The notes: generated by a model from the sequence alone, not told the origin. Positions 1-10,517 are shown, counted from the first letter of the stretch. The stretch: 64,000 nt of DNA from Massilia sp. erpn (GCF_024400215.1 NZ_CP053748.1:6014001-6078000); one strand, 5' to 3'. A program made the numbers and translations.

Positions 1-1223
1 GCGACTACCTGTCCACTTTCCTCAAGATCGGCACCATCGTCGGCCTGGCACTGGGCATCCTGATCGCCGCGCCGTATCTGCAAATGCCGGCCGTGACCAA
101 ATTCATCGACGGCAGCGGCCCGGTATGGTCGGGCAACCTCTTCCCCTTCCTGTTCATCACCATCGCCTGCGGCGCCGTTTCCGGCTTCCACGCCCTGATC
201 TCTTCCGGCACCACGCCCAAGATGATCGAGAACGAAACCCACGCCCGCTTCATCGGCTATGGCGCCATGCTGATGGAATCCTTCGTCGCCATCATGGCCC
301 TGGTGGCCGCATCGACCATCGAACCGGGTGTCTACTTCGCCATGAACAGTCCGGCCGCGCTGATCGGCACCACCGCCGAATCGGCCGCGCAAGCGATCTC
401 GCAATGGGGCTTCCGCGTCACGCCGGAAATGCTGACGCAGACCGCCAAGGACGTCGGCGAGCACACCATCATCTCGCGCGCCGGCGGCGCACCGACGCTG
501 GCGGTGGGCATGGCGCATATCCTGTCGAATGTCCTCGGCGGCAAGGCCATGATGGCCTTCTGGTACCACTTCGCCATCCTGTTCGAAGCCCTGTTCATCC
601 TGACCGCCGTCGATGCCGGCACGCGCGCCGGCCGCTTCATGCTGCAGGATTTGCTGGGCGCCTTCGCGCCATCGCTGAAACGCACCGACTCCGTGTTCGC
701 CAGCCTGCTCGCCACCGGCCTGTGCGTGGCTGCCTGGGGCTACTTCCTGTATCAAGGCGTGGTCGATCCGCTGGGCGGCATCAACACCCTGTGGCCGCTG
801 TTCGGCATCGCCAACCAGATGCTGGCCGGGATTGCGCTGATCCTCGCCACCTGCGTGCTGTTCAAGATGAAGCGCGCCCGCTTCGCCTGGGTCACCTTGC
901 TGCCCACCGTCTGGCTGCTGCTGTGCACCCTGACGGCCGGCTGGCAGAAAATCTTCGCCGCCAATCCCAAAGTCGGCTTCCTCGCCCACGCCGCCAAATA
1001 CCAGGCCGCGCTCGACAAGGGCGAAGTGCTGGCTCCAGCCAAGTCGCTCGACCAGATGCGCCAGGTGATCTTCAACGACTACCTCGACGCCTCGCTGGCC
1101 GGCTTCTTCATCATCGTTGTGCTGTCCGTGCTGATCTTCGGCGTGCGCACCGCCCTCGCGGCCCGCGCCAACGCCAAGCCCAGCCACAAGGAAAGCCCGG
1201 TGCAACTGATGCCGGCCACCTAA
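1..1223 (+). CDS. cstA: Carbon starvation protein CstA, C-terminal part (5' end outside window)
   Basis: The reading frame is open from base 3, with no start in the window, so the gene begins upstream. The visible 406 residues are strongly hydrophobic with many membrane segments. They contain the CstA signature stretch GAVSGFHALISSGTTPK, followed by an MIENE segment. CstA proteins are inner-membrane transporters of the peptide/pyruvate uptake class, induced by carbon limitation. The gene stops one base before a small YbdD-family gene, the usual cstA-ybdD arrangement. The tail after the last membrane segment is short and basic. Family assignment is firm; substrate (pyruvate or peptides) cannot be told from sequence. 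Confidence 0.95.
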   Translation, partial: DYLSTFLKIGTIVGLALGILIAAPYLQMPAVTKFIDGSGPVWSGNLFPFLFITIACGAVSGFHALISSGTTPKMIENETHARFIGYGAMLMESFVAIMALVAASTIEPGVYFAMNSPAALIGTTAESAAQAISQWGFRVTPEMLTQTAKDVGEHTIISRAGGAPTLAVGMAHILSNVLGGKAMMAFWYHFAILFEALFILTAVDAGTRAGRFMLQDLLGAFAPSLKRTDSVFASLLATGLCVAAWGYFLYQGVVDPLGGINTLWPLFGIANQMLAGIALILATCVLFKMKRARFAWVTLLPTVWLLLCTLTAGWQKIFAANPKVGFLAHAAKYQAALDKGEVLAPAKSLDQMRQVIFNDYLDASLAGFFIIVVLSVLIFGVRTALAARANAKPSHKESPVQLMPAT

Positions 1224-1224
1224 A

Positions 1225-1425
1225 ATGCTCGACGAAATCGTCAAAGCCGGCCGCTACCTCGGGCAAAGCATGCGCCTGATGGTCGGCCTGCCCGAATACG
1301 ACAGCTACGTCGCCCATCGGGAAGCCACCCACCCCGGCGAACCGATGATGAGCTACGAAGAATTCTTCCGCGAGCGGCAAGAAGCCCGCTACGGCGGCGC
1401 CGGCAAGCGCGGCGGCTGCTGCTAA
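1225..1425 (+). CDS. YbdD/YjiX family small protein (DUF466)
   Basis: This 66-residue protein has the family pattern of an N-terminal helix (GRYLGQSMRLMVGLPEYDSYV), a central HP-rich turn and an EFFRERQEARYGG segment, ending in Cys-rich GGCC. Members of this family are encoded directly after cstA/btsT-type transporters and are thought to support transporter function. The start ATG lies one base after the cstA stop, so the two genes are almost certainly co-transcribed and translationally coupled. The molecular role is not established. Confidence 0.9.
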   Translation: MLDEIVKAGRYLGQSMRLMVGLPEYDSYVAHREATHPGEPMMSYEEFFRERQEARYGGAGKRGGCC

Positions 1426-1446
1426 GCTTTGATCTTCCTCAACAAA

Positions 1447-1480
1447 TGTCCACCCTGGTGTCAGGCACTGGGGGCGGACA
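1447..1480. repeat. Imperfect inverted repeat, copy 1 of a two-copy element
   Basis: A degenerate hairpin starting TGTCCACCCTGGTG and ending GGGGCGGACA. It resembles the perfect copy at 1503-1537 but several arm positions no longer pair. Both copies lie between the cstA-ybdD unit and the hybrid kinase. Confidence 0.6.
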
Positions 1481-1502
1481 TTCTTTGATCTAAATCAGCA
1501 AA

Positions 1503-1537
1503 TGTCCAACCCTGGTGCCTGACACCAGGGTTGGACA
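1503..1537. repeat. Perfect 15-bp inverted repeat with CCTGA loop (REP-like)
   Basis: The left arm TGTCCAACCCTGGTG is exactly complementary to the right arm CACCAGGGTTGGACA, with a 5-base loop. The core GGTGCCTGACACC is near-palindromic. It could be a bidirectional terminator for ybdD or a REP-type dispersed repeat; a following TTG TTTG stretch is only weakly U-rich. Seen directly; function inferred. Confidence 0.7.
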
Positions 1538-1644
1538 TTGTTTGATTTGGCGCAAAGGGGATGGGGTGGGGTTGCGTCGGCGCAAGGTGGGGGATGGACG
1601 GGAGGCTATATTTTTCCTGTTGGAATCCTTTATCGGCGGCGGCA

Positions 1645-4467
1645 ATGCTCAACTTCGAACGTTCCGGCCTTAGTCAAAAACTGACCATCATTTCGGTCCT
1701 GTCCACCGGTAGCGCTTTGCTGCTGGTGTTCCTGGCGTTCGCGTTGACGACGGTGCTCGGCCACGCGGATGATGAGCAAAAGCAGTTGGCCTCCCTGGCC
1801 GATGTGATCGGGGCCAGCAGCGTGCAGGCTTTGCTGCTGGCCGACCGCGTGCAGGCGGAGCAGAACCTGGCGGCGCTGGCAGTGAAGGATGAGATTACAC
1901 GGGCGGCTTTGTTCGACCGCGAGGGACGGGAGTTCGCCCGTTTTCCAGCGGCGTCTGCGCAGCCGCCTTCCTTGTCGCCGCAGGGTATCGCGGCGCTGGC
2001 CAGGCGCCCGCTCAGCGAACGGACCGGCGCGCCTTGGCATCCGCTGACCCGCCTCTATCGGCCGGTGCGCGTGGGGCCGCATGCGATCGGCGCGGTAATG
2101 GTGGAGGCGGGACAGCTCGGCATGTGGCTGGGCATTCTCAAGAGCCTGGGCATCACGGGGGCGGCGACCGCCCTCTCCTTCCTGCTGGCGCAGATGCTGG
2201 CGTCGCGTTTCAAGGGCAGTATTGCGGAGCCGATCGGCAAGCTGGTGGCAGCGGCGCAACAGGTTTCGAGCAGCCAGACTTACGCCCAGGTGCAGCACAG
2301 CCGCAGCGATGAGCTGGGGACGCTGATCGATAGCTTCAACCATATGCTGGCGCAGATCGAGAACCGCGATACGCGTCTGGCCCAGTACCGCGATCAGCTG
2401 GAGCGCCAGGTCAGCGTACGCACCGAGCAGCTGGAGAAGGCAAAGAACGCGGCGGAGGCGGCGAGCCAGGCCAAGAGCGCCTTCCTGGCCACCATGAGCC
2501 ACGAGATCCGCACGCCGATGAACGGGGTGCTGGGCATGACCGAACTGCTGATGGCCACGCGCCTGAGCGAGGAACAGCGCCACTACACCAGCATGGTCAA
2601 GCGCTCCGGCGAGCATCTGCTGGTGATCATCAACGATATCCTGGACTTCTCCAAGATCGAGGCGGGCAAGCTGACGGTGGAGTACATCCATTTCAACTTC
2701 CGCGAGCTGCTGGACGATATCGATTACGTGTTTTCGCCGCAGGCGCAGGCCAAGGGCCTGGACCTGCATTTCGAGATCGCCAACGATATCCCGATTGCCA
2801 TCTGCGGCGATCCAAACCGGCTGCGCCAGGTGATCGTCAACCTGATGGGCAATGCCATCAAGTTCACCGACAAGGGCCGCATCCAGCTCAAGGTCTATGT
2901 CACCGGCGAGGATGCGCAGACGGTGCGCATGCGCTTCGAGGTGCACGATACCGGCGTCGGTGTGGCGCGCGAGGCGCGCAGCCGCATCTTCGATTCCTTC
3001 TCCCAGGCCGATGGCTCGACCACGCGCAAGCACGGCGGCACCGGCCTGGGTCTGGCGATTTCGCGCCAGCTGGTGGAGTTGATGGGCGGGCAGATCGGCG
3101 TCGACAACGCGCTCACGCAGGGTTCGGTCTTCTGGTTCACCGTGCAGTTCGACAAGCGCCGTGTCGATGGCGACGAATCCGGCTTCAGCCAGAAAAGCAA
3201 GGGCTTGCGCGCGCTGATCGCCGATCCGCATCCGGACAGCCGCGCCGTGCTCGAACGCTTGCTGGGGCGCTGGCATTTGCGCTGCGATAGCGCCGCCTCG
3301 GCGGCGGAGGCGCTACGCCTGCTGCACGCTGGCGCCAGCAGCGGTCAGCCTTACGATGCGGCCTTGCTGGATATGGATTTACCGGGCATCAGCGGGCTGG
3401 CGCTGGCGGCCGAGATCAAGGCCGATGCGGCGCTGTCCGGTGTGCGCCTGCTGCTGCTCAGCACCGAGCGCTGTGCGGCCGACACGGTGCAGCGGCGCGA
3501 GGCCGGCGTGGCCTTCCAGCTGATCAAGCCGGCGCGCGACTGCGATCTGTATGAGTGCCTGGTGACGCCGGCCCGCAGCGGAGAAGGCGCGCGGCCGATG
3601 GCGGCGCTGGCGCCCGCAGGGGCGCGGCTGCCGCGCATCAAGCGTCCGCTGCGCGTGCTGCTGGCCGAGGACAATCCGGTCAATGTCGAAGTGGCGCTGG
3701 CCATGCTGAACAGCCTGGGACTGGAAACCATTTGCGCCGTCAATGGCGAAGAGGCCCTGGCCGCGGTGGGCGCCGGACATTTCGATCTGCTGCTGATGGA
3801 CTGCCAGATGCCGGTGATGGATGGCATGGCCGCCACCAAGGAAATCCGTCGCCGCGAAAAGCAGAGCGGCCATGCCCGCCACCTGCCGGTTATCGCCATC
3901 ACGGCCAATGCCTTGCAGGGCGACCGCGAAAACTGCCTGGCTGCGGGCATGGACGATTACCTGAGCAAGCCTTTCAGCCGCCAGGCGCTGGCCGATACCC
4001 TGTCACGCTGGATCGCCCTGCCACGCGCCGCCAGCATGCATCATGGCGATCTGGCGCCGCCGGAAAAGCCCGCAGCGGCGCAAACTGCACCGCCGCCAGC
4101 CGCCGCGCCGGCAGCAGCGGCGCTGAACCGCCACGCGCTGGAGGCCATCCGCGCCCTCAGCGCCGACGGCGAGGCACTGCTGCAGCGCGTGATCCACGCC
4201 TATGTGGATGACACGCCCGCCCATCTGCAAACCCTGCGCGAGGCCATCGCCAGTCTGAATACGGGCGGTATCCGCAAGGCCGCGCACAGCCTGAAATCGA
4301 GTAGCGCCAATGTCGGCGCCGATGTCCTGGCCCGGCTATGCAAGGAAATGGAATTGCTGGGCCGTGCCGATTCCACCGAAGGCGCGGACAAACTGTTGAC
4401 CAATATGGAGCGCGAGTTCCAGACGGTGCGTCATTCCTTGAGTGCCATCCTAGAGAAGGAAACCTGA
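1645..4467 (+). CDS. Hybrid sensor histidine kinase with two REC domains and HPt (BarA-like layout)
   Basis: The 940-residue product has a membrane segment near residues 13-36, a periplasmic part, a second membrane segment near 158-180, then HAMP (about 190-245) and a short coiled coil. The HisKA H-box [15 protein letters not shown] has H286. An HATPase domain follows, with DTGVGV and [18 protein letters not shown] boxes. The first REC domain (about 518-640) is less typical (LLDMDLPG, D576), and the second (about 668-790) is canonical ([13 protein letters not shown]719). A C-terminal HPt domain carries [13 protein letters not shown] with H881. This is a complete phosphorelay in one chain. ATG 1645 was chosen because it sits just before the first membrane segment; an in-frame start upstream (1561 or 1594) is possible. 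The next gene begins one base after its stop. Confidence 0.92.
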   Translation: MLNFERSGLSQKLTIISVLSTGSALLLVFLAFALTTVLGHADDEQKQLASLADVIGASSVQALLLADRVQAEQNLAALAVKDEITRAALFDREGREFARFPAASAQPPSLSPQGIAALARRPLSERTGAPWHPLTRLYRPVRVGPHAIGAVMVEAGQLGMWLGILKSLGITGAATALSFLLAQMLASRFKGSIAEPIGKLVAAAQQVSSSQTYAQVQHSRSDELGTLIDSFNHMLAQIENRDTRLAQYRDQLERQVSVRTEQLEKAKNAAEAASQAKSAFLATMSHEIRTPMNGVLGMTELLMATRLSEEQRHYTSMVKRSGEHLLVIINDILDFSKIEAGKLTVEYIHFNFRELLDDIDYVFSPQAQAKGLDLHFEIANDIPIAICGDPNRLRQVIVNLMGNAIKFTDKGRIQLKVYVTGEDAQTVRMRFEVHDTGVGVAREARSRIFDSFSQADGSTTRKHGGTGLGLAISRQLVELMGGQIGVDNALTQGSVFWFTVQFDKRRVDGDESGFSQKSKGLRALIADPHPDSRAVLERLLGRWHLRCDSAASAAEALRLLHAGASSGQPYDAALLDMDLPGISGLALAAEIKADAALSGVRLLLLSTERCAADTVQRREAGVAFQLIKPARDCDLYECLVTPARSGEGARPMAALAPAGARLPRIKRPLRVLLAEDNPVNVEVALAMLNSLGLETICAVNGEEALAAVGAGHFDLLLMDCQMPVMDGMAATKEIRRREKQSGHARHLPVIAITANALQGDRENCLAAGMDDYLSKPFSRQALADTLSRWIALPRAASMHHGDLAPPEKPAAAQTAPPPAAAPAAAALNRHALEAIRALSADGEALLQRVIHAYVDDTPAHLQTLREAIASLNTGGIRKAAHSLKSSSANVGADVLARLCKEMELLGRADSTEGADKLLTNMEREFQTVRHSLSAILEKET

Positions 4468-4468
4468 T

Positions 4469-6580
4469 ATGGGCACACTACATTCCCCCAAACGCGGCAC
4501 CGTGCTGGTGGCTGACGACGATCCCGTCATGCGCCTGCTGATGCTGGAAATGCTGGCGCAGGTCGGCCTGAATGCGGTGGAGGCGGCGGATGGCACGGCG
4601 GCCCTGTCCTGCTTCCGCCAGATGTGTCCCGATCTGGTATTGCTCGATGTGGACATGCCGGGCCTCGATGGCTTTGCCGTTTGCCGCGAGATCCGCAAGA
4701 TGGAGCATGGCGCCACGGTTCCCATCATCATGGTCACAGGCGGCGACGATCTGGAAGCGGTGACACAGGCCTACGAGGTGGGCGCAACGGATTTCATCTC
4801 CAAGCCGATCAACTGGCCCATCCTCGGCCACCGCGTGCTGTATGTGCTGCGCGCCAGCGATGCCATCGCCCGCCTGCGCATCGCCGACGCCCACAACCGC
4901 GCCGTGCTGGCGGCGATTCCCGATACTTTCTTCCGCCTCAGTCCCGAGGGCTTTTATCTGGACTACGAGCAGGGCCATGGTCCCGGCGCCACCCTGTCGG
5001 AAACGCGCTGCGTGGGCCGTCATATCAGCGAGGTGCTGCCCGCGCCCATCGCCCAGCATCTGATGCGCGAACTGGAATGCGTGCTCGACACCCACGATAT
5101 CCGCTCCGTGGACTACGAGCTGTTCAACGGCGGCGTGCTGCACCACTTCGAGGCGCGCCTGGTCAACACCGGCGCCGGCGAGGTGCTGGGACTGGTGCGC
5201 GATATCAGCGAGCGCAAACGCACGGAGGACCAGATCCGCCGCCTCGCCTATTGCGACAGCCTGACCGGCATTCCCAACCGCCAGGCCTTTCTCGAATCGC
5301 TGGAGCATGAGCTGCAGCGCTCGCGCGCCGGCGGATGCAAGTTCGCCGTGCTGTTCATGGACCTGGATTCCTTCAAGCGCATCAACGATACCCTGGGCCA
5401 CAATGTGGGCGACCTGCTGCTGCAAGCCGTCTCCGAGCGCCTGCATGAAACCATCCGCCCCGGCGACACGGTCTCCCTGGTCGGCCATGGCAGCCTGGCG
5501 CGCCTGGGCGGCGACGAATTCACCATCCTGATCCCCGATCTGCAGCAGGTCGAGGACGCGCTGCATGTGGCGCAGCGCGTGAAGGACGCCATGCGCCGCC
5601 CCTTCCAGCTCGACGGGCATGAAATCTTCGTCACCGCCAGCATCGGCATCTCGCTGTATCCGCAGGACGGCGAGGACAGCAGCTCCCTGCTCAAGTACGC
5701 CGACACCGCCATGTACCACGCCAAGAACTGCGGCAAGGACAATGCGAAGCTGTACAGTTCTTCGCTGACGATGCAGATCATGAGTCATGTGAAGCTGGAG
5801 GTCGGCCTGCGCAAGGCCTTGCAGAACAACGAGCTGTATCTGCTGTACCAACCCCAGGTCGACGTGCCGAGCGCCCAGCTGGTGGGTGTGGAGGCGCTGG
5901 TGCGCTGGCGCCATCCCGAGCATGGCGTGATTCCGCCCAATGAGTTCATTCCGCTGGCCGAGGAAACGGGCCTTATCGTGCCGATCGGCGAGTGGGTGCT
6001 GCGCACCGCCTGCAAGCAGGCGCGCGCCTGGCAGCAGGCCTGCCAGCGGCCGGTGCGCATGGCGGTCAACCTCTCGGCCAAGCAGTTCAAGGATGAAAAC
6101 CTGAGCCAGATCGTGGTCTCGGCCCTGCACGACACGGGCCTGGAGCCGCGCCTGCTGGAGCTGGAGCTGACCGAAGGCACGCTGATGGACGACGCGCGCG
6201 CCACCATGGCCACGCTGGATCAGTTGCGCGGCATTGGAGTCTATCTGTCGATCGACGATTTCGGCACTGGCTATTCATCCATGAGTTACCTGAAACGCTT
6301 CGACGTGCGCGCGCTCAAGATCGACAAGAGCTTCATCAGCGGCTTGCCGCAGGATTCGGAGAATGCCGCCATCACGCGCGCCATCATCGCCATGGCGCAT
6401 GGCCTGAAAATGGTGGTGGTGGCGGAAGGCGTGGAAACCAATGCCCAGCTTCACTTGCTGGAGCAGTATGGCTGCGATCTGGTGCAGGGATTTTTCCTCG
6501 GCCATCCATCGCCGCAGGAATCGATTGCGCAGATGCTCAACCGGCAGCGCCTGTTGAGCGTTCCGCGGTCCGGCACCTAG
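4469..6580 (+). CDS. Response regulator with GGDEF and EAL domains
   Basis: The 703-residue protein starts with a REC domain ([28 protein letters not shown]), then a divergent PAS-like segment (about 150-255). A GGDEF domain follows with [15 protein letters not shown] and an intact LGGDEF motif near residue 347. The EAL domain has VEALVRW near 474, [27 protein letters not shown] and AEGVE. All key GGDEF and EAL motifs are present, so it may both make and break cyclic-di-GMP. It starts one base after the hybrid kinase stop, so the kinase/HPt protein is its likely phosphate donor. The stop codon overlaps the convergent recR stop in a shared CTAG. Confidence 0.93.
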   Translation: MGTLHSPKRGTVLVADDDPVMRLLMLEMLAQVGLNAVEAADGTAALSCFRQMCPDLVLLDVDMPGLDGFAVCREIRKMEHGATVPIIMVTGGDDLEAVTQAYEVGATDFISKPINWPILGHRVLYVLRASDAIARLRIADAHNRAVLAAIPDTFFRLSPEGFYLDYEQGHGPGATLSETRCVGRHISEVLPAPIAQHLMRELECVLDTHDIRSVDYELFNGGVLHHFEARLVNTGAGEVLGLVRDISERKRTEDQIRRLAYCDSLTGIPNRQAFLESLEHELQRSRAGGCKFAVLFMDLDSFKRINDTLGHNVGDLLLQAVSERLHETIRPGDTVSLVGHGSLARLGGDEFTILIPDLQQVEDALHVAQRVKDAMRRPFQLDGHEIFVTASIGISLYPQDGEDSSSLLKYADTAMYHAKNCGKDNAKLYSSSLTMQIMSHVKLEVGLRKALQNNELYLLYQPQVDVPSAQLVGVEALVRWRHPEHGVIPPNEFIPLAEETGLIVPIGEWVLRTACKQARAWQQACQRPVRMAVNLSAKQFKDENLSQIVVSALHDTGLEPRLLELELTEGTLMDDARATMATLDQLRGIGVYLSIDDFGTGYSSMSYLKRFDVRALKIDKSFISGLPQDSENAAITRAIIAMAHGLKMVVVAEGVETNAQLHLLEQYGCDLVQGFFLGHPSPQESIAQMLNRQRLLSVPRSGT

Positions 6581-7167
6581 GTGCTGCGCCGGTCCAGCAT
6601 GGCGCGGGCGATGGTGCCCGCATCCACATATTCGAGTTCGCCGCCGACCGGCACGCCGCGCGCCAGGCGGCTTACCTGCAGGCCGCGCGCCTTCAGCATC
6701 TCGCTGATGTAGTGGGCCGTGGCTTCGCCCTCGTTGGTGAAATTCGTCGCCAGCACCACCTCGTTCACCACGCCGTCGCTGGCGCGCGCCAGCAGCTTTT
6801 CCAGGTGGATGTCCTTGGGGCCGATGCCGTCCAGCGGCGACAGGCGGCCCATCAGCACGAAGTACAGGCCTTTGTAGGTCAAGGTCTGCTCGATCATCAT
6901 CTGGTCGGCCGGGGTTTCGACCACGCACAGCAGGCGGCGATCGCGTTCCTCATCGATGCAGGTATCGCAGGTCTCGGTTTCGGTGAAGGTATTGCACAGG
7001 GCGCAGTGGTGCACCGCGTCCACCGCCTGGTACAGGGCGCGCGACAGCTGGGCCGCGCCTTCGCGGTCGTGCTGCAGCAGGTGGAAAGCCATGCGCTGCG
7101 CCGATTTCGGCCCAACGCCGGGCAGGCGGCGCAGCGCCTCCGTCAGGAATTCAAGCGATTTGGACAT
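6577..7167 (-). CDS. recR: Recombination mediator protein RecR
   Basis: A 196-residue protein of standard RecR length. It has an N-terminal helix-hairpin-helix ([20 protein letters not shown]), a four-cysteine zinc site (CALC and CDTC) and a Toprim domain ([27 protein letters not shown]). The C-terminal part has [16 protein letters not shown]. RecR acts with RecF/RecO in loading RecA at gaps. It is the last gene of a dnaX-ybaB-yciI-recR run on the minus strand; only two bases separate it from the yciI-like gene. Its stop overlaps the convergent GGDEF-EAL gene. Confidence 0.97.
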   Translation of the reverse strand: MSKSLEFLTEALRRLPGVGPKSAQRMAFHLLQHDREGAAQLSRALYQAVDAVHHCALCNTFTETETCDTCIDEERDRRLLCVVETPADQMMIEQTLTYKGLYFVLMGRLSPLDGIGPKDIHLEKLLARASDGVVNEVVLATNFTNEGEATAHYISEMLKARGLQVSRLARGVPVGGELEYVDAGTIARAMLDRRST

Positions 7168-7169
7168 GG

Positions 7170-7463
7170 CTAACCCTGATGCTGGAACTGGCTCAGCGCC
7201 TCGGCCGCCATGGTGGAGACGAATTCCGTGATCGCGTAGCTGGCCACGCCCGCCTGCTTGAACGGGTCCAGCTCGAACACGGCTTCGATATCGGCCCGGC
7301 TGTCTGCCATGGCCAGGATGATGCCGCCGGTGCGCGGCACCATGCGGCCGGACAGCAGGAAGGTGCCGTTCGCATACTGTTCGCGCAAATACTCACGATG
7401 CGCGCCAAGCAGAGCATCGATCTCCGCGGCGGGCTTCAGGTAGGTCAGCGCGATGACAAACAT
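7170..7463 (-). CDS. YciI family protein
   Basis: A 97-residue protein: [11 protein letters not shown] start, central AHREYL, then [25 protein letters not shown] and [16 protein letters not shown]. This is the ferredoxin-like YciI/YCII fold, related to muconolactone isomerase-like dimers with a conserved His/Asp pair. The ATG at 7463 was chosen over the longer open frame because the upstream part is a shadow of ybaB. It is inserted between ybaB and recR; the ybaB stop is two bases upstream, so translation is likely coupled. Enzyme activity is unknown. Confidence 0.88.
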   Translation of the reverse strand: MFVIALTYLKPAAEIDALLGAHREYLREQYANGTFLLSGRMVPRTGGIILAMADSRADIEAVFELDPFKQAGVASYAITEFVSTMAAEALSQFQHQG

Positions 7464-7465
7464 GT

Positions 7466-7792
7466 TTAGAATGGCATCTTGAAACCGGCTGGCAGATTCA
7501 TGCCGGCGGTCAGGCCGCTCATTTTCTCGGCGGCGGTGGCTTCGGCCTTGCGCACGGCGTCGTTGAAGGCGGCGGCCACCAGGTCTTCCAGCATGTCCTT
7601 GTCGTCGGCCAGCAGCGATGGGTCGATGGTGACGCGCTTCACATCGTTTTTGCAAGTCATGACGACTTTTACCAGGCCGGCGCCGGACTGGCCTTCGACC
7701 TCGATGCCGCCCAGCGATTCCTGGGCTTTCTTCATATTGTCCTGCATTGCTTGCGCCTGTTTCATCAGGCCGGCCAGTTGATTTTTCATCAT
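7466..7792 (-). CDS. ybaB: YbaB/EbfC family nucleoid-associated protein
   Basis: The 108-residue protein begins [27 protein letters not shown], the classic YbaB N-terminal helix. It has [14 protein letters not shown] in the sheet and a C-terminal [19 protein letters not shown]. The family forms small DNA-binding dimers. It lies 38 bases downstream of dnaX and upstream of recR, the conserved order in many Proteobacteria. Confidence 0.95.
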   Translation of the reverse strand: MMKNQLAGLMKQAQAMQDNMKKAQESLGGIEVEGQSGAGLVKVVMTCKNDVKRVTIDPSLLADDKDMLEDLVAAAFNDAVRKAEATAAEKMSGLTAGMNLPAGFKMPF

Positions 7793-7830
7793 GATGGTGT
7801 TTCTCCGTAAGGCTAGGGTTTGTGTTCAGT

Positions 7831-10302
7831 TTAATGCGCAGGCGTCTGCGGCGCCACTATCGATCCCGGGACGATGAAAGCGCCGAATTCACGGATCATG
7901 CTTTTCACGAAAGGATCGCTGGCGACCGTCGCTTCGGCCGCGCGCTGGCAGGCTTCGCGGTGGGCCTGGGCTTCGGCGCTGGTGGTGTACCACACCGCGC
8001 CGGTTTCCGACTCCACGCGCACCACGCGCTGGAAGCGCTCAGCCAGGGCGGCCGTGAGTTTTTCCACGTTGGCGGGCGTGCGCCAGGTCTCGATCGGGCA
8101 GCGGATGCGGAACAGCGCGGCGTTGCCGTCAATCGTGCAATCGATCAGCTCCGATTGCGTGGCCAGCTGCTGGGCCACGCCGCGCAGCGGCAGGTGGGCA
8201 GCCAGCAGCGGCCAGTTGCCGTCCCAGTTCAGCTCAGGAACGGGGGTGATCACATATTCATAAGGCGGCTTTGCTGGCGCTGCCTGGCGCGGCGCGACGG
8301 CTGCAGCGGCAGGCGCCTCGTCATAGCCGAGATGCGAAGGGCCGGCCGGCATGGCGGAATCGTCGGAGAATTCCGTTACCCAGGGCGGCAGATCGTCTTC
8401 CCCGGATTGCTGGCGCGCCGGGGCGCGTGGCGCTGCCTGCGGCGCGGCTGGCGCAGCGGACGGCATCATGGCTGGCGCGGCGGACTGCGGCGCCGCTTGC
8501 GCAGGCGCTTCCATCACGGCGGCGCCGGCGGACGCATCGTCCCAAGGCGCGGCGGCGCGGGCAAGCGGTACACCACCCTGCCCGCCCGGCGCGTCTTCCC
8601 ACGGCGCGGGGCGCGCAGCCGACGGTTGCGGGGCAGCGCTAAAGCCGCCGGCCGACGGTGCCGGCGCAGCGCTTGGCGCTGGTGCCGGAGCAAAGGCCGG
8701 AGCGGCTGGCGCTGGCGCGGCGGCTGGCGCATCGTTTTCCAGCGGCGCAGTTTTCATTGGCGGCCGCGCACCAGTGCGGGCAGCCGTGGCGGCGCGGGCC
8801 GCTTCCAGTGCCGCATTGATGGCGGCGCGCGCGGGACTCAGCGGCGCGGCGGCGGCAGCCGGACGGGCTGCGGGCGCGGCAGCCGGCTGTTGCTGCAGCG
8901 GCTGGGCATGGCTCTGCGCTGCAGCCGGCGGCGTCATCGGAATCGGCGCTGCCGCCACCGGCGCTTGCGGCATGGGCGCGCCAGCGGCCGCGCCATACGC
9001 GGGCGCATCGCCGGCCGCGGGCTGGGAAGCGGCGGCCATCGCGGCGGCGGCCGGATTCGGAATCACGCTGGCGTGGCTGACGGTGGAGACCGATGCCGCG
9101 CGCGCCGGCATGCCCGCAGCGGCTGCGGCGGCACGGGCCGGATTCGCGCCGGACGGACGAGCCGCTACCGGGGCAGCGGCCGGTACGCCGTCTGCCCCGC
9201 CGATGCCGGGCCGAAAGGCAAGCATGCGTAACAGGGTCATGGAGAAACCGGCATATTCATCGGGCGCCAGGCCCAGCTCATTGCGGCCATGGACGGCGAT
9301 CTGATAATAGAGCTGCACTTCTTCCGCATCGAAAGCGCCGGCCAGGCGCACGATGTCGGCATACTCCGGCAAGTCTTCCGGCACGGCCGCCGGCACGGTC
9401 TGCGCCAGAGCGATCCGGTGCAGCAAAGTACCCAGATCCTGCAAGGCGCCGTTGTACGACAGGCTGCGCGTGGCCATTTCATCGGCCACCGCCATCAAGT
9501 CGGCGCCATCCTGCTTGGACAGCGCGTCGAGCAGGCGGATCAGATAGGACTGGTCGAGCGCGCCCAGCATGCCCTGCACCGCATCCAGCGTCACCGCACC
9601 GGCAGCGTAGGCAATCGCCTGGTCGGTCAGCGACAGCGCGTCGCGCATCGAACCGTGCGCGCCCTGGGCCAGCAGGCGCAGGGCGGGATGCTCGAAGCTG
9701 ACATTTTCCTGGCCCAGGATATTTTCCAGGTGGCCGACAATATGCCCCGGCGGCATCTGCTTCAGATTGAACTGCAGGCAGCGCGACAGTACCGTGACCG
9801 GAATTTTTTGCGGATCGGTGGTCGCCAGGATGAATTTCACGTGCTCGGGCGGTTCTTCCAGCGTCTTCAGCATCGAGTTGAAGGCGTGGTTGGTCAGCAT
9901 GTGCACCTCGTCGATCATATAGACCTTGAAGCGCGCGTTGGACGGCGCGTACACCGCCTGCTCCAGCAGCTGGGCCATTTCATCGACGCCGCGATTCGAC
10001 GCCGCATCCATCTCTATATAGTCGACAAAGCGTCCACCGTCGATGGCGGTACAGGCTTCGCACACGCCGCAGGGGGTGGCGGTGATGCCGCCCGTGCCAT
10101 CCGGCCCGACGCAGTTGAGCGATTTGGCCAGGATGCGCGACAAGGTGGTCTTGCCGACGCCGCGCGTACCCGTGAACAGATAGGCGTGGTGCAGGCGGCC
10201 GCTGTGCAGCGCATGCGTGAGCGCGCGCACGACGTGCTCCTGGCCGACGAGCGTTTCAAAGTTCCGGGGACGGTATTTGCGAGCTAGGACTTGATAGGAC
10301 AT
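7831..10302 (-). CDS. dnaX: DNA polymerase III subunits gamma and tau
   Basis: The 823-residue clamp-loader subunit has Walker A GTRGVGKTTL, a zinc module (CVGPDGTG ... CGVCEAC), Walker B YMIDEVHML and the sensor/SRC region LSRCLQFNLK. Domain III and a long Ala/Pro-rich linker (about residues 375-650) follow. The C-terminal tau domain (LLAAHLPLRGVAQQLA ...) contacts DnaE and DnaB in known homologues. Length fits tau. No clear slippery heptamer is visible at the domain III end, so a shorter gamma form by frameshift is not supported. The 4.5S RNA gene lies about 110 bases upstream on the same strand. Confidence 0.97.
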   Translation of the reverse strand: MSYQVLARKYRPRNFETLVGQEHVVRALTHALHSGRLHHAYLFTGTRGVGKTTLSRILAKSLNCVGPDGTGGITATPCGVCEACTAIDGGRFVDYIEMDAASNRGVDEMAQLLEQAVYAPSNARFKVYMIDEVHMLTNHAFNSMLKTLEEPPEHVKFILATTDPQKIPVTVLSRCLQFNLKQMPPGHIVGHLENILGQENVSFEHPALRLLAQGAHGSMRDALSLTDQAIAYAAGAVTLDAVQGMLGALDQSYLIRLLDALSKQDGADLMAVADEMATRSLSYNGALQDLGTLLHRIALAQTVPAAVPEDLPEYADIVRLAGAFDAEEVQLYYQIAVHGRNELGLAPDEYAGFSMTLLRMLAFRPGIGGADGVPAAAPVAARPSGANPARAAAAAAGMPARAASVSTVSHASVIPNPAAAAMAAASQPAAGDAPAYGAAAGAPMPQAPVAAAPIPMTPPAAAQSHAQPLQQQPAAAPAARPAAAAAPLSPARAAINAALEAARAATAARTGARPPMKTAPLENDAPAAAPAPAAPAFAPAPAPSAAPAPSAGGFSAAPQPSAARPAPWEDAPGGQGGVPLARAAAPWDDASAGAAVMEAPAQAAPQSAAPAMMPSAAPAAPQAAPRAPARQQSGEDDLPPWVTEFSDDSAMPAGPSHLGYDEAPAAAAVAPRQAAPAKPPYEYVITPVPELNWDGNWPLLAAHLPLRGVAQQLATQSELIDCTIDGNAALFRIRCPIETWRTPANVEKLTAALAERFQRVVRVESETGAVWYTTSAEAQAHREACQRAAEATVASDPFVKSMIREFGAFIVPGSIVAPQTPAH

Positions 10303-10380
10303 TCGCTGATTTTACCGTAGATGCCAGTCCAGCGGACAAGATTAGACGGCGCGCGCCTGTCGCGCAGCGGGCCGGAAATG

Positions 10381-10403
10381 AAAAAAGCTGCCATAAGCAG
10401 CTT
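10381..10403 (-). terminator. Intrinsic terminator of the 4.5S RNA gene
   Basis: On the minus strand AAGCTGC-TTATG-GCAGCTT forms a 7-bp hairpin followed directly by a run of U. It lies about 10 bases after the predicted 3' end of the 4.5S RNA. Confidence 0.85.
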
Positions 10404-10414
10404 TTTCGATAAGA

Positions 10415-10510
10415 GGCGAGCCTGATCTGCGGCACTTGCGGTAAACAGCTTTGGCTGCTTCGTTCCCGACCTGACCAGGTTAACCGTGCCACAATGCGCA
10501 GGGGCCCGCC
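10415..10510 (-). ncRNA. ffs: 4.5S signal recognition particle RNA (small bacterial type)
   Basis: The minus strand carries the SRP helix 8 core TGGTCAGGTCGGGAACGA then AGCAGCC. The GGAA tetraloop sits on a compensated UCG/CGA stem, and the asymmetric loop has the AGCAGCC side. The ends pair: 5' GGCGGGCC with 3' GGCTCGCC, and GTGGCAC with GTGCCGC. Length is about 96 bases, a standard 4.5S RNA. It pairs with Ffh to target membrane proteins. The location just upstream of dnaX, with a promoter -10 box upstream and an intrinsic terminator downstream, supports an independent transcript. Exact ends are estimated from the pairing. Confidence 0.9.
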
Positions 10511-10517
10511 AGACGCA

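Noticed and set aside
1630..6130. Long minus-strand open frames opposite the hybrid kinase and the GGDEF-EAL genes
   Set aside because: They are typical high-GC antisense shadows, rich in His, Gln, Arg and Ala without domains, while the plus-strand genes have complete motifs.
7822..9304. Plus-strand open frames opposite dnaX
   Set aside because: They mirror the Ala/Pro-rich linker of dnaX and are Arg/Gly or Ala/Gly repeats without a known fold.
9795..9815. Programmed frameshift in dnaX for a short gamma form
   Set aside because: The only A-run (CAAAAAA) lies in the conserved ATTDPQKIPVTVLSR segment of the AAA+ domain, too early for gamma.
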